DNA from: Afipia massiliensis
GTDB taxonomy: Bacteria; Pseudomonadota; Alphaproteobacteria; Rhizobiales; Xanthobacteraceae
Reading direction: 5' to 3'
NCBI RefSeq assembly: GCF_001006325.2
Contig: NZ_LBIA02000001.1
Location: forward strand, 4,217,501-4,281,500
DNA: 64,000 bases
Made by a program: the position numbers and the translations under genes. This document shows, one piece after another, positions 16,457 to 26,351 of the stretch. Each line of letters starts with the position of its first letter. The stretch's first letter is position 1. The notes below the pieces were generated by a model. That model did no database searches. It was not told where the DNA came from and was given only the letters and a program-made list of their open reading frames with translations.

Positions 16457-17230
16457 TTAAGCCGGAACCGGCTCACCCTCTTCGTGACGATGTTTTTCCG
16501 GCAGGTAGGCCAGCAGCATTTCACGGACGAGTGTTGGAGATTTCGCATCACGGATCATCAGGATTCCGTCGATGATCAGCGTGCGATTGGTCTCCTCATC
16601 GAGCACCTTGACGTGCAGCTTGTCTGCGATCGGCAGACAGACGAGGTTCGCAACCAGCGCGCCGTACAGTGTTGCCAGCAGTGCCACCGCCATGAATGGC
16701 CCCAGCTTGGACGGGTCCGACATGTTGGAGAACATCTGCACCATGCCGAGCAACGTACCGATCATGCCGAATGCAGGCGCGCAATCTCCAATCGCGCGAT
16801 AGATCTTCGAACCCTCGGTAAGGTGCATCAGGAAGTTGTCGCGATCGCGCTCGAGATTGTCTCGAATAAACTCAAGATCGTAGCCATCCGCGATGTAACG
16901 AATGCCCTTGGCCAGGAACGGATCGTCAGCTTCGATTTTCTCAAGGCCGACCGGCCCCTGCTTTCGGGCAACTTCCGCGATCCGGGCCAGCTCATCAACA
17001 AGATCGCGCGCGGTCAGGCGGCTCAGTGTGAACGCGTATTTTGCGCCAAGCGGCATGCCGTGAATGATCGCGGAAAGCGGAAAACGGATCAGGGTCGCGG
17101 CGAACGATCCGCCGAAAATAATAATGACGGCATGAATGTCGTAAAACATCCGGAAATCGCCGCCCATCAGAACCAGGGTGCAAAGCACCGCAATGCCCAC
17201 GAGCAGACCGATACTTGTGGCGATATCCAT
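16457..17230 (-). CDS. motA: Flagellar motor stator protein MotA (PomA-like)
   Basis: Four-helix stator subunit of 257 residues. ATG 17230 gives the PomA-type start MDIATSIGLLVGIAV, and the body has ATLIRFPLSAI, DCAPAFGMIGTLLGMVQM and ALLATLYGALVANLVCLPIADKL, all close to PomA. The length also matches PomA/MotP (about 255) rather than the 290-residue rhizobial MotA. It pairs with motB 29 bases downstream. No other flagellar or chemotaxis genes are in the window, so this is a detached stator locus. The frame extends upstream, but that part has no family similarity. Confidence 0.9.
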   Translation of the reverse strand: MDIATSIGLLVGIAVLCTLVLMGGDFRMFYDIHAVIIIFGGSFAATLIRFPLSAIIHGMPLGAKYAFTLSRLTARDLVDELARIAEVARKQGPVGLEKIEADDPFLAKGIRYIADGYDLEFIRDNLERDRDNFLMHLTEGSKIYRAIGDCAPAFGMIGTLLGMVQMFSNMSDPSKLGPFMAVALLATLYGALVANLVCLPIADKLHVKVLDEETNRTLIIDGILMIRDAKSPTLVREMLLAYLPEKHRHEEGEPVPA

Positions 17231-17474
17231 GAGAACTCCGACGCAACTCAACGGCGCACTCGTTCTGAGGGCGCATCGAAACCCTAGCGTCGGGGCCATT
17301 AAGGTCGGGTAAAGGTTATCGAATTGATGCGCAGCCGCGGTGAGATTGTCGGCGGAAACAGCCGCAAGCGGTCAAATGGTAGCGATCGGGATCGATAACG
17401 GCACCGCGCGCAACATCAATCTGAACAAATTTCAGGAAATCATTAACCATACGACCGCGCGTGGCAGCCTGCGA

Positions 17475-18356
17475 TTAGTTCAGACGCGGCGGGCGATTCT
17501 CTTCGACAGGATCAACCGGCACGTTGAAATCCGGTGCTGTGGAGCTCGCATGGCCCGGTTCGCTTGCCGCCGCGGCTTCGCGGGCGCGTCGCTCATGCGC
17601 GCGATACGACATCCAGCCGATGGGAAGACTAAGCAGATACAACAGCGAGCCACCGGTCAGAAGCTGCCACGGATAGCTGATCAGCACAGCGATGAACAAC
17701 ACGACAAGCACGACCACCGGCAGCACCATGTCCGGAGCGATCTTGCCGCCGATCATCTTGCCGGAGAACACGGGCAACCGCGACACCATCAAGAACGCGA
17801 TCGATAAGGTGAATACCGCCGTGATCGGGGCCGGCAACTGCGGCGCGCCGATAAATACCAGGTACATCGGCAGCAACACGCAAAGCGCGCCCAGCGGAGC
17901 CGGTACGCCCGTGAAATAGTTAGCCGCGAACGGTGGCTTGTTCGGGTCGTCCATAGTGGCGTTGAAGCGAGCCAGTCGCAAACCGCCGCTGATCGCGAAG
18001 ATCATCGCCGCGATCCAGCCGACGTTCTTCAAATCATGTAACTGCCAGAAATACAGGATGAGCGCGGGCGCAACGCCGAAATTGACGAAATCCGCGAGGC
18101 TGTCGAGTTCGGCGCCGAAACGGGACTGGCCCTTGATCATGCGTGCCACGCGGCCATCGATGCCGTCCAGGATCGCCGCGAACACGATCGCCGCGAGGGC
18201 GAGTTCATTGCGGCCTTCGATGGACAGCCGGATCGCAGTCAGTCCGGCGCAGATCGCCAGCAACGTGATGACGTTGGGCACCAGCATCCGGATCGGAATC
18301 TGGCGAAACCGGCGGCGGCGCAGGTCGGGCGTTCTGGGATCGGGAAGCATGGCCAT
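17475..18356 (-). CDS. pssA: CDP-diacylglycerol-serine O-phosphatidyltransferase
   Basis: Membrane enzyme of 293 residues making phosphatidylserine from CDP-diacylglycerol and serine. The CDP-alcohol phosphotransferase motif D-G-x2-A-R-x8-G-x3-D-x3-D is present (DGRVAR, then GAELDSLADF). Around eight hydrophobic segments follow. The C-terminal 35 residues are polar. It lies 73 bases downstream of psd in the same direction, so both steps to phosphatidylethanolamine are co-encoded. Confidence 0.95.
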   Translation of the reverse strand: MAMLPDPRTPDLRRRRFRQIPIRMLVPNVITLLAICAGLTAIRLSIEGRNELALAAIVFAAILDGIDGRVARMIKGQSRFGAELDSLADFVNFGVAPALILYFWQLHDLKNVGWIAAMIFAISGGLRLARFNATMDDPNKPPFAANYFTGVPAPLGALCVLLPMYLVFIGAPQLPAPITAVFTLSIAFLMVSRLPVFSGKMIGGKIAPDMVLPVVVLVVLFIAVLISYPWQLLTGGSLLYLLSLPIGWMSYRAHERRAREAAAASEPGHASSTAPDFNVPVDPVEENRPPRLN

Positions 18357-18429
18357 GGGACCTTATATAACAAGCCCCACCCTGCGTCGCCATTGTGGCG
18401 AAAAGCCTGCCGGATGATCGCAGGCTTGG

Positions 18430-19128
18430 TTAATCCACGCGGTAGCTCCGCCCGCCGTCGCCCAGCTTGAAATCGGCCAGCACGGTTTCACCGGCGATGG
18501 CAGTCTGGCCCTCCGATACAAGGGCTTTGGCGCCCTCGGGAAGGAAGACGTCGAGCCGCGAGCCGAAGCGGATCAGCCCGAACCGCTCGCCTGCCCCAAG
18601 GACCTGTCCTTCCTTGACGAAGGACACGATACGCCGGGCCACCAGACCCGCGATCTGGATCACCCCGATCCGGCCCGCCGGCGTGGAGATGACCAGCGAA
18701 TTGCGCTCGTTGTCCTCGCTGGCCTTGTCGAGATCGGCGTTCAGAAACTTGCCGGGCCGGTACGCAATGCGATCAATGCGGCCTGCCACCGGGCTGCGGT
18801 TCACGTGGCAGTTGAACACGCTCATGAAGATCGAGATGCGCGGCAGTGGCTTGTCGCCAAGGCCGAGTTCCGCCGGCGGCACCGCCTGCACCACCATCGA
18901 CACCCGGCCGTCGGCCGGCGACACCACGATGCCCTCGCGCACCGGTGTGACGCGCACCGGGTCGCGGAAGAACAACGCGCACCACACCGTCAATCCGCAT
19001 CCGATCCAGCCGAGTGGCGTCCAGATCCAGAACAGGATCAGGCTGGCGAAGGCGAAAGCCCCGATGAAGGGATAGCCTTCCGGATGAACCGGGGGGATTT
19101 GCGCGCGAATGGAATTGACGACGGACAT
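18430..19128 (-). CDS. psd: Phosphatidylserine decarboxylase proenzyme (short type)
   Basis: Pyruvoyl-dependent decarboxylase of 232 residues, converting phosphatidylserine to phosphatidylethanolamine. The self-cleavage site is Gly189-Ser190 in [10 protein letters not shown]; Ser190 becomes the pyruvoyl group of the alpha chain. N-terminal hydrophobic helices near residues 22-53 anchor it to the membrane. [10 protein letters not shown] and VSPADGRV are family blocks. The short length is typical of the PSD-A/related group in alphaproteobacteria. It is followed by pssA and preceded 34 bases upstream by the Atm1-type gene. Confidence 0.94.
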   Translation of the reverse strand: MSVVNSIRAQIPPVHPEGYPFIGAFAFASLILFWIWTPLGWIGCGLTVWCALFFRDPVRVTPVREGIVVSPADGRVSMVVQAVPPAELGLGDKPLPRISIFMSVFNCHVNRSPVAGRIDRIAYRPGKFLNADLDKASEDNERNSLVISTPAGRIGVIQIAGLVARRIVSFVKEGQVLGAGERFGLIRFGSRLDVFLPEGAKALVSEGQTAIAGETVLADFKLGDGGRSYRVD

Positions 19129-19162
19129 GAGTTCAAAGACCTGCGTTTAATGTGACCCAAAA

Positions 19163-21136
19163 CTATTCGGCGGCGGCGGGCGTGACCAGCGGATCGTCGA
19201 CCGGCGGCGGCGCGCGATTGGGCGCGATGTTCTCGTCGGCCATCATGGCCAGCTTTTCCCGCGCTTCCTGAGCCTCACGTTGCCTGTTCCACATGCTCGC
19301 GTAAAGGCCATTTGCCGCCAGAAGCTGTGAGTGGGTGCCGCGTTCGGAAATGCGTCCCTGATCCAGCACGATAATTTCGTCCGCGCCAACGATCGTGGAC
19401 AGCCGGTGAGCAATCACCAGCGACGTTCGGCCGCGCGCGACTTTCTCCAGCTGATCCTGGATCTCCCGTTCGGTGTGACTGTCGAGCGCGGACGTAGCCT
19501 CATCCAGCACCAGAATCGGCGGCCCCTTCAGGATGGTCCGGGCGATCGCAACGCGCTGCTTTTCGCCGCCGGACAATTTCAGCCCGCGTTCGCCGACCTC
19601 GGTCTCGTAACCGTGCGGCGACATGCGAATGAAGCCGTCGATCTGAGCCATCGCCGCCGCAGCCTCCACTTCCGCGTCGGTCGCATCCCAGCGCCCATAA
19701 CGGATGTTGTAGCGAATGGTGTCGTTGAACAGCACAGTGTCCTGCGGCACCATGCCAATGGATGCGCGCAGGGACGACTGCGTGATGTCGCGGATATTCT
19801 GGCCGTCGATGGTGATCTTGCCGCCGCTGACGTCGTACAGCCGGAACAGCAATCGGGAGATTGTCGACTTTCCCGCGCCCGAGGGGCCGACAATAGCCAC
19901 GGTCTTGCCTGCGGGCACCTCGAACGAGAGCCCTTTCAGGATCGGCCGCTCCGGATCGTAAGAGAATTGCACATCTTCGAAACGAACCGTGCCGGCAGAA
20001 ATCTGCAGTGGCTCCGCGCCCGGGATGTCTTTCACCTCCGGATTGCGCGACAGCACGCCGAACATCTTTTCAATGTCGATGATCGCCTGCTTGATCTCGC
20101 GATACACCATGCCCATGAAATTCAGCGGCTGATAAAGCTGGATCATCATGGCGTTGATCATGACGAAATCGCCGACCGTGTTGGTGCCGTTGCGGATGCC
20201 GACGGCGCACATCATCATGGTTGCGGTCAGGCCGAAGGTGAAGATCACCGCCTGCCCCGTATTCAGCACCGCGAGCGACGTATAGGTGTGAACGCTGGCG
20301 CGCTCGAACCGCTCGATGGATTTGTCATAGCGCTGCGCTTCACGCTGTTCCGCGCTAAAGTATTTCACGGTTTCATAGTTGAGCAGCGAGTCGATCGCCT
20401 TGGTATTCGCCTCGGTGTCGGATTCATTCATCCTGCGGCGGATGTCGATCCGCCATTCCGTCGCGTAGTAGGTGAAGGCCATGTAGATCACGACGGTGAT
20501 GAACGTCACCAATACGTAACGCCAGTCGAATTGCCACAACAGCACGCCCATCATCAGCGCAAGCTCGACGATGGTCGGTGCGAGTTGAAGGATGACCATG
20601 CGCACCATGGTCTCGATGCCGGTTCGGCCACGCTCCAGCACACGTGTCAGACCGCCGGTCTTGCGCTCAAGGTGAAACCGCAGCGACAATTCATGCATGT
20701 GCACGAAGGTGAGAAAGGCCAGCTTGCGCACCGCATGCATCGCCACTTTGGCGAAAAGGCCGTCGCGCCATTGCGTCAGCACCATCATGATGATGCGGAT
20801 GGCGCCATAACTGAGTGTCATGATCAGAGGCGACGCGATCAGCCACAACATCCAGTTCGAGGACTGAACCGGCGCGGTGTCCGCGCCCGTCAGGGCATCA
20901 ACGGCCCACTTGAATGTGAACGGGACGAACAGTGTCGCCGCCTTAGCAACGAGCAGCAGTACCATCGACCAGACGACACGCATCTTGAGGTCGTCTCGGT
21001 CACCCGGCCAGATATACGGCCACAGATGGGCGAGCGTTCCGAAGAGCGTTGCTTTCTCGGCATTCAAATCAGCAGGCGCCGGCGGCTTGGCGTCGTCCGA
21101 CACCTCGTCAGGCGGGGCAGGATAGAGGTCGGCCAT
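19163..21136 (-). CDS. Atm1-type ABC exporter (fused permease and ATPase)
   Basis: Half-transporter of 657 residues acting as an inner-membrane homodimer. Six transmembrane helices span about residues 50-330, with the Atm1-type stretch MIQLYQPLNFMGMVYRE in the last helix, known in this family to line the glutathione-binding cavity. The nucleotide-binding domain has Walker A GPSGAGKSTIS, signature LSGGEKQRVAIARTIL and Walker B ILVLDEATSALDS. Alphaproteobacterial homologues export glutathione conjugates or metal-glutathione complexes and support Fe-S or heavy-metal homeostasis. The substrate here is inferred from the family. It heads the psd-pssA gene run. Confidence 0.92.
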   Translation of the reverse strand: MADLYPAPPDEVSDDAKPPAPADLNAEKATLFGTLAHLWPYIWPGDRDDLKMRVVWSMVLLLVAKAATLFVPFTFKWAVDALTGADTAPVQSSNWMLWLIASPLIMTLSYGAIRIIMMVLTQWRDGLFAKVAMHAVRKLAFLTFVHMHELSLRFHLERKTGGLTRVLERGRTGIETMVRMVILQLAPTIVELALMMGVLLWQFDWRYVLVTFITVVIYMAFTYYATEWRIDIRRRMNESDTEANTKAIDSLLNYETVKYFSAEQREAQRYDKSIERFERASVHTYTSLAVLNTGQAVIFTFGLTATMMMCAVGIRNGTNTVGDFVMINAMMIQLYQPLNFMGMVYREIKQAIIDIEKMFGVLSRNPEVKDIPGAEPLQISAGTVRFEDVQFSYDPERPILKGLSFEVPAGKTVAIVGPSGAGKSTISRLLFRLYDVSGGKITIDGQNIRDITQSSLRASIGMVPQDTVLFNDTIRYNIRYGRWDATDAEVEAAAAMAQIDGFIRMSPHGYETEVGERGLKLSGGEKQRVAIARTILKGPPILVLDEATSALDSHTEREIQDQLEKVARGRTSLVIAHRLSTIVGADEIIVLDQGRISERGTHSQLLAANGLYASMWNRQREAQEAREKLAMMADENIAPNRAPPPVDDPLVTPAAAE

Positions 21137-21351
21137 TAAACGTCAGTCGCCTTAAGGCCAAACGGAGCCTGATGCTGCGCGGGGCGCCTGTTCATGATTG
21201 CGGTCATGGCCATCATATAAAGCGTTTGCGCGGTTTTCGCACCCTTCCCCATCGATTCTTTTCCCCAAAACCGCCGATTTGGAGAACTATCCACCTTGCA
21301 CTGCGAGACACACGCCTTGAAGATGTCGCAACAAATCGCCAAATAACCGGT

Positions 21352-21957
21352 ATGAATACAATTAAGAACGTTTGCGTCTATTGCGGTTCCGGTCCCGGTA
21401 CCAATCCCGAATTCGTCAAAGCGGCCACAGCTTTCGGCAAGACCCTCGCCCAGAATGGCGTAGGCCTCGTCTATGGCGGCGGGTCGATCGGCCTGATGGG
21501 TGCGGTCGCGGCCGGTGCGCTCGACCACGGCGGCAAGGTCACGGGCATCATCCCGACGTTTTTGACGAAACGGGAGCATGTGCTGAAAGACGCGCAGGAG
21601 GTTATCGTCACCAAGGACATGCACGAGCGCAAGCAATTGATGTTCGAGCACTCCGATGCCTTCGTGGCGTTTCCCGGCGGCGTCGGCACCCTGGAAGAAC
21701 TGGTCGAGCAAATGACGTGGTCGCAGCTCGGCCGTCACAGCAAGCCGATCCTGCTCGCCAACATTGACGACTTCTGGAATCCCCTGCTCGTACTGATTGA
21801 TCACATGAAGCAGACAGAATTCATCCGCGCGAACCTGTGGGTGGATGTGCTGACCGCTGATCGGGTCGAGGACATTCTCCCGACCCTTCAGAAGGTAGCC
21901 GCGCAGGTGCCCGAAGCCGCCAAGCTGATGGACGATCAGGTCGCGAGCCGGCTGTAA
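21352..21957 (+). CDS. LOG family protein (TIGR00730, cytokinin riboside monophosphate phosphoribohydrolase type)
   Basis: Rossmann-like protein of 201 residues. It starts MNTIKNVCVYCGSGPG, typical of the family, and has the diagnostic PGGVGTLEE motif (PGGxGTxxE). Biochemically studied members hydrolyse nucleotide 5'-monophosphates such as AMP or cytokinin riboside monophosphate to base plus ribose phosphate. ATG 21352 is preferred: the open frame extends far upstream with no similarity. It is divergent from the Atm1-type gene and convergent with the VOC gene. Confidence 0.9.
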   Translation: MNTIKNVCVYCGSGPGTNPEFVKAATAFGKTLAQNGVGLVYGGGSIGLMGAVAAGALDHGGKVTGIIPTFLTKREHVLKDAQEVIVTKDMHERKQLMFEHSDAFVAFPGGVGTLEELVEQMTWSQLGRHSKPILLANIDDFWNPLLVLIDHMKQTEFIRANLWVDVLTADRVEDILPTLQKVAAQVPEAAKLMDDQVASRL

Positions 21958-21967
21958 GCCCGTCGGC

Positions 21968-22360
21968 TCACGCCGCCGGTTGACCGCCCTTCAGAAACGT
22001 CACCACCTCGATGCGGTTTCCGTCGGGATCGGTGACGAACGCCGCGTAGTAGCTCGGGTGATATTCCGGACGCGGCCCCGGCGCACCGTCGGAACGGCCG
22101 CCCGCTTTGAGCGCTGCGGCATGAAAGGCGTCAATCTCTGCGGCACTTCTCGCACGCAGGCAAATGTGCGTGCCGCTTTCCGGCGGCACCGGTGACATGC
22201 CCGCACGAAGATTGATCCAGAACTCCGGATAGGTTTTTCCAAAGCCGATCGTTGCCGACCGCCGGATCAATCTGGTCAGTCCTAATGGAGCGAATGCCGC
22301 TTCGTAGAATTTTGCGGCCCGCTCGAGATCTGCAACGCCCACCGAGACGTGATCAATCAT
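21968..22360 (-). CDS. VOC family (glyoxalase/bleomycin-resistance type) protein
   Basis: A 130-residue protein with the beta-alpha-beta-beta-beta fold of the vicinal oxygen chelate family. The start MIDHVSVGVADLERAAKFYE gives the first metal-ligand His4 and the helix, and the end DPDGNRIEVV gives the terminal Glu ligand. VOC members range from glyoxalases to dioxygenases; the substrate is unknown. It lies 27 bases downstream of the citramalate synthase stop on the same strand and may be part of that transcript. Confidence 0.85.
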   Translation of the reverse strand: MIDHVSVGVADLERAAKFYEAAFAPLGLTRLIRRSATIGFGKTYPEFWINLRAGMSPVPPESGTHICLRARSAAEIDAFHAAALKAGGRSDGAPGPRPEYHPSYYAAFVTDPDGNRIEVVTFLKGGQPAA

Positions 22361-22387
22361 TGAGCCCCTTCCCGCTTTCGGGATCAG

Positions 22388-23986
22388 CTATGCCGGCGCG
22401 TTCGATTTCACCAGCTTGTAGACGACCGAGTCCATCAGCGCCTGAAACGAGGCATCTATGATGTTGGGCGACACGCCGACCGTGGTCCAGCGCTCGCCGG
22501 CCTCATCCTCGCTTTCGATCAGCACGCGCGTGACCGCCTCGGTGCCGCCATTGAGGATACGCACGCGGTAATCGACCAGCCTAAGGCCCTCAATGTACCT
22601 CTGATACTTGCCGAGATCCTTGCGCAGCGCGACATCGAGCGCGTTCACGGGGCCGTTGCCTTCCGCCGCCGAGATCAGCATTTCGCCGGCAACATCGACT
22701 TTCACCACCGCCATCGCCACGGTGACACGTTGGGCCAGTGCGTTGTAACGCTGCTCGACATTGACGTCGAACTGCACAACACGGAAATAATCCGGGACCT
22801 TGCCGAGCGTTCGCCGCGCCAGCAGATCAAACGAAGCGTCCGCGGACTCATACGCGTAACCCGCGGCCTCCTTCTCCTTCATTTCCTCGACCAGACGCGT
22901 CAGCTTCGGATCGTTCTTGTCGAACGGAATACCGGCGCGTTCCAGTTCGGCGATGACGTTGGAGCGCCCCGCCTGATCGGAAACCAGAACCTTGCGGTGA
23001 TTGCCGATCGCTTCGGGGGCAACATGCTCGTAGGTCTGCGGATCCTTCAGCACCGCCGAGGCATGGATGCCCGTCTTGGTGACGAAGGCGCTCTCGCCGA
23101 CATACGGCGCATGGCGATCCGGCGCGCGGTTGAGAATGTCATCCAGCGCACGCGAGGCATGGACCAGCGTTGCGAGCTTTTCCTGCGACACGCCGATCTC
23201 GAACTTGTCGGCAAATTCCTTCTTCAGCTTCAGTGTCGGGATCAGCGAGCAGAGATTGGCATTGCCGCAGCGTTCGCCAAGCCCGTTCAGCGTGCCCTGA
23301 ATCTGCCGGGCGCCCGCGCGCACAGCGGCCAGCGAATTCGCCACCGCCTGCTCGGTGTCGTTATGGGTATGGATCCCGACGTGATCGCCGGGGATATGCT
23401 TGACCACCTCGCCGACAATGGCCTCGATTTCGTTTGGCATCGTCCCGCCGTTGGTGTCGCACAGCACCACCCAGCGCGCACCGGACTCATACGCAGCCTT
23501 GGCGCAGGCTAAGGCGAACTGCGGATTCTCCTTGTAGCCGTCGAAGAAGTGCTCGCAATCAAGCATGACCTCGCGGCCCGCCGCTTTGGCGGCGCCAACG
23601 CTGTCGCGGATCGAGGCGAGGTTTTCCTCGTTGGTGGTCTCTAGCGCCACCCGCACCTGATACTCGGACGACTTCGCCACAAAGCAGATTGCGTCGGCCT
23701 TGGCTTCGATCAAAGCCGCAAGGCCCGGATCGTTCGATGCCGAGCGGCCAGGACGGCGCGTCATGCCAAAGGCGGTGAATTTCGCATGCTCGAACTTCGG
23801 CTTGGCTGCAAAAAATTCGGTATCGGACGGATTTGCGCCCGGATAGCCACCCTCGATATAATCGATGCCGAGATCGTCGAGCATGTCGGCGATGATCCGC
23901 TTGTCGTGCAACGTGAAGTCGACGCCGTTGGTCTGCGCGCCGTCGCGCAAAGTGGTGTCGAACAGATAGAGGCGCTCGCGGCTCAT
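22388..23986 (-). CDS. cimA: (R)-citramalate synthase
   Basis: DRE-TIM metallolyase of 532 residues condensing pyruvate with acetyl-CoA to (R)-citramalate, an entry to 2-oxobutyrate and isoleucine. The catalytic DTTLRDGAQ is near the N terminus, the metal-binding HTHND follows (GIHTHNDTEQA), and a C-terminal LeuA dimer/regulatory domain begins near residue 400. The length and GAQTNG motif fit the CimA/TIGR00977 group rather than LeuA or homocitrate synthase. The ATG at 23986 overlaps the stop of the GNAT gene (ATGA). Confidence 0.93.
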   Translation of the reverse strand: MSRERLYLFDTTLRDGAQTNGVDFTLHDKRIIADMLDDLGIDYIEGGYPGANPSDTEFFAAKPKFEHAKFTAFGMTRRPGRSASNDPGLAALIEAKADAICFVAKSSEYQVRVALETTNEENLASIRDSVGAAKAAGREVMLDCEHFFDGYKENPQFALACAKAAYESGARWVVLCDTNGGTMPNEIEAIVGEVVKHIPGDHVGIHTHNDTEQAVANSLAAVRAGARQIQGTLNGLGERCGNANLCSLIPTLKLKKEFADKFEIGVSQEKLATLVHASRALDDILNRAPDRHAPYVGESAFVTKTGIHASAVLKDPQTYEHVAPEAIGNHRKVLVSDQAGRSNVIAELERAGIPFDKNDPKLTRLVEEMKEKEAAGYAYESADASFDLLARRTLGKVPDYFRVVQFDVNVEQRYNALAQRVTVAMAVVKVDVAGEMLISAAEGNGPVNALDVALRKDLGKYQRYIEGLRLVDYRVRILNGGTEAVTRVLIESEDEAGERWTTVGVSPNIIDASFQALMDSVVYKLVKSNAPA

Positions 23987-24507
23987 GATGGCCTTCCCGG
24001 CATTTCGCCTCGCGGCGCATCGCCGCCCAGTGACTTTTTCATTGTCGTATTGGCAAGCCATTCGTCGCCGACCGACACCGTATTGCGTTGCTGGCTTGTG
24101 TAGCCGCGCTTGACGAAGAACGGTTCGGCGGTGTCGCTGGCTTCGACTGTCAGCGCCGTTGCCCCTCGCGCTCCGGCTAGTTTCTCAAGCGCATCGCAAA
24201 GCGACGTCGCAACGCCCTGCCGCGCGAAACCCGGCAGCACGTAAAGAAGATCGAGATGATCCTTGCCTTTCAGCGAGGCAAAGCCGACCGGCGAGCTTTC
24301 GATGGTTGCAACCAGCGTGAGCTGACCGGCGAGACGTTTTCCGAATTTCTCTTCATCCTCGGCAGCGCCTGCCCATGCCTCGCGCTGCGCATCCGAATAG
24401 TCTTCCTCGGCAAGCTCATCGATACTGGCGACGAAGATCGCCGCGAGCACCGGGGTGTCTTGGGGGAGAAACGGCCGCAGGCCGACTTTGGGCATAGATT
24501 GTCCCAT
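23983..24507 (-). CDS. GNAT family N-acetyltransferase
   Basis: Acetyl-CoA-dependent acetyltransferase of 174 residues. The core beta4-alpha3 element is LYVLPGFARQGVATSLCDAL, with the R-Q-G-V-A acetyl-CoA pyrophosphate loop, followed by LTVEASDTAEPFFVKRGY. The acceptor is unknown. The ATG at 24507 is chosen; ATG 24495 and a TTG at 24525 are alternatives. Its start is four bases after the small membrane ORF stop and its own stop overlaps the cimA ATG, so it is inside a tightly packed operon. Confidence 0.85.
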   Translation of the reverse strand: MGQSMPKVGLRPFLPQDTPVLAAIFVASIDELAEEDYSDAQREAWAGAAEDEEKFGKRLAGQLTLVATIESSPVGFASLKGKDHLDLLYVLPGFARQGVATSLCDALEKLAGARGATALTVEASDTAEPFFVKRGYTSQQRNTVSVGDEWLANTTMKKSLGGDAPRGEMPGRPS

Positions 24508-24511
24508 CGGA

Positions 24512-24625
24512 CTAAAAAGCTCCAAACAGCTTGAGCGCGATCACGACCGCAGCCACGATCACGACCCACTTCAACACGATGTAGTAGCGCCAGTGCTTTG
24601 GAAACGGCGTGTCCGGCTTGGTCAT
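24512..24625 (-). CDS. Small single-pass membrane protein between cysS and GNAT gene
   Basis: A 37-residue ORF. About 15 polar N-terminal residues ([15 protein letters not shown]) are followed by one hydrophobic helix ([18 protein letters not shown]) and the tail FGAF. The ATG overlaps the cysS stop (ATGA at 24625-24622), and the stop lies four bases before the GNAT start, so it exactly fills what would otherwise be a 115-base gap in an operon with no other gaps. A positively charged N terminus suggests an N-in orientation. No family is recognised. The overlap and composition argue that it is translated. Confidence 0.65.
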   Translation of the reverse strand: MTKPDTPFPKHWRYYIVLKWVVIVAAVVIALKLFGAF

Positions 24626-26061
24626 CGCGCGATCTCCCATGTAGTCACGGGGTTGCCGTCGGCATCCTTGCCGTCCTTAATCGCAACACCCATCGCAGCA
24701 AGCTCATCGCGGATACGGTCGGACTCTTTGAAATCCTTTCGGGCGCGGGCGGCAGTGCGTGCGGCGAGCGACACTTCGACCTTGGCTTCATCAACCAAAA
24801 TTACTTGAGGATCACTTTCTAGATACTCACGCTTGGTTCGACCAAGCAACCCAAGAATCATAGCAGATGATTTTAGGTTGCGCTTTAGATCAAGCTGCGC
24901 CTTCCCAGAAGCAGCACCACGAGCCTCCAGAGCAATTGCATGCAGACGCGCAATTGCGTTCGAAATATTCAAATCGTCGAGAAGCGCATCATGCAAAACT
25001 GCATCAATGTCACCACAAGGCTCGGTATCGTCTCCGATTACGTCGTACCAATAGTCGATAGCCTTCTTGCTTACGCCAAGCGCTTCAACCGTCCAATCAA
25101 TGGGAGACCGATAGTGTGTCCTCAGCATAGCGAGGCGCAGTACCTCTCCATCCCACTTCCGCCCGCCAAACTTATCCGTCGCCAATAACTCATTGATCGT
25201 GACGAAATTGCCGAGGCTCTTCGACATCTTCTCGCCTTCGACCTGAAGGAAGCCGTTGTGCATCCAGACATTCGCCATGCGCTCTTCGTGAAAGGCACAG
25301 CATGATTGCGCGAGTTCGTTCTCGTGATGTGGAAACACGAGATCGATGCCGCCGCCATGAATGTCGAACTGCTCGCCTAGATGCTTCCACGCCATCGCCG
25401 AGCATTCGATATGCCAGCCCGGACGCCCCTCGGCCTTGATGCCGGCTGGAGACGGCCACGACGGTTCGCCCGGCTTCGACGGCTTCCACAGCACGAAATC
25501 CATCGCGTCGTGCTTGTAGGGCGCAACGTCGACGCGCGCGCCTGCCAGCATCTCGTCAAGCGATCGGCGCGCGAGCTTTCCGTAGTTCGGATCGGACGCC
25601 ACCTTGAACAGGACGTGGTCCTGCTCGGCATAGGCATTTCCGTTGGCGATCAGCTTTTCGATGATCTCCCGCATCTCGGCGATATGCTCGGTCGCGCGCG
25701 GTTCGACCGTCGGCCGCAGGCAGCCCAGCGCATCCACATCGGCATGAAACTGCTTTTCAGTCTGCTCGGTGACCTTGCGGATCGCCTCGTTCAGCGGAAG
25801 CCCCGGGAAATCCCGCGCCGCGCGATCGTTGATCTTGTCATCGACGTCGGTGATGTTGCGGACATACTTGACGTGATCCGCGCCGTAGACATGCCGCAGC
25901 AACCGGAACAGCACGTCGAAGACGATGACCGGACGCGCGTTCCCGATATGCGCGAAGTCATAGACCGTCGGCCCGCACACATACATGCGCACGTCTTTGG
26001 GATCGAGCGGCCGGAACGGCTGCTTCTCCTTGGTCAGCGTGTCGTAGAGCTTTAGCTCCAT
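24622..26061 (-). CDS. cysS: Cysteinyl-tRNA synthetase
   Basis: Class I aminoacyl-tRNA synthetase of 479 residues charging tRNA-Cys. The HIGH-type motif is FAHIGNARP after the zinc-ligand region VCGPTVYD. Further zinc ligands are in [10 protein letters not shown] and [15 protein letters not shown] is exact ([10 protein letters not shown]). The C-terminal helical domain ends with [11 protein letters not shown] 26061 ([14 protein letters not shown]) is the family start. It heads the cysS-small ORF-GNAT-cimA operon. The last third, around 24780-25180, has noticeably less GC-biased codons than its neighbours. Confidence 0.97.
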   Translation of the reverse strand: MELKLYDTLTKEKQPFRPLDPKDVRMYVCGPTVYDFAHIGNARPVIVFDVLFRLLRHVYGADHVKYVRNITDVDDKINDRAARDFPGLPLNEAIRKVTEQTEKQFHADVDALGCLRPTVEPRATEHIAEMREIIEKLIANGNAYAEQDHVLFKVASDPNYGKLARRSLDEMLAGARVDVAPYKHDAMDFVLWKPSKPGEPSWPSPAGIKAEGRPGWHIECSAMAWKHLGEQFDIHGGGIDLVFPHHENELAQSCCAFHEERMANVWMHNGFLQVEGEKMSKSLGNFVTINELLATDKFGGRKWDGEVLRLAMLRTHYRSPIDWTVEALGVSKKAIDYWYDVIGDDTEPCGDIDAVLHDALLDDLNISNAIARLHAIALEARGAASGKAQLDLKRNLKSSAMILGLLGRTKREYLESDPQVILVDEAKVEVSLAARTAARARKDFKESDRIRDELAAMGVAIKDGKDADGNPVTTWEIAR

Positions 26062-26351
26062 GGAAATAGAATCCCTTGCCTTGCGGCCGGGTCGTCCCAT
26101 GATCTCGATTGAGAAAAGACGGCTCCAGCCAGCGAATCGCTAGCTAATAATCTCGCGGCAAATGCCGAAAATGGAGACAGAACCGTTCATGGGCCGCACA
26201 ATGGTCCAGCCGGGGTAACCGCGTCAAGGTCACACTCCAAGGATTTCGGCTTCCATAGGGCTGGCTGCCACGGAATCGCCGTCCTTAATCATTCTTAACC
26301 GTTCGGGCTTATTGATGGAGGCGCCTGTGCTTCTCCCGAACTGGTGCCACC

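Noticed and set aside
19331-21139. 602-codon plus-strand ORF over the Atm1-type exporter gene
   Set aside because: It is fully antisense to a gene with complete ABC motifs; the translation is His/Arg/Asp-rich with no domain, typical of GC-driven shadow frames.
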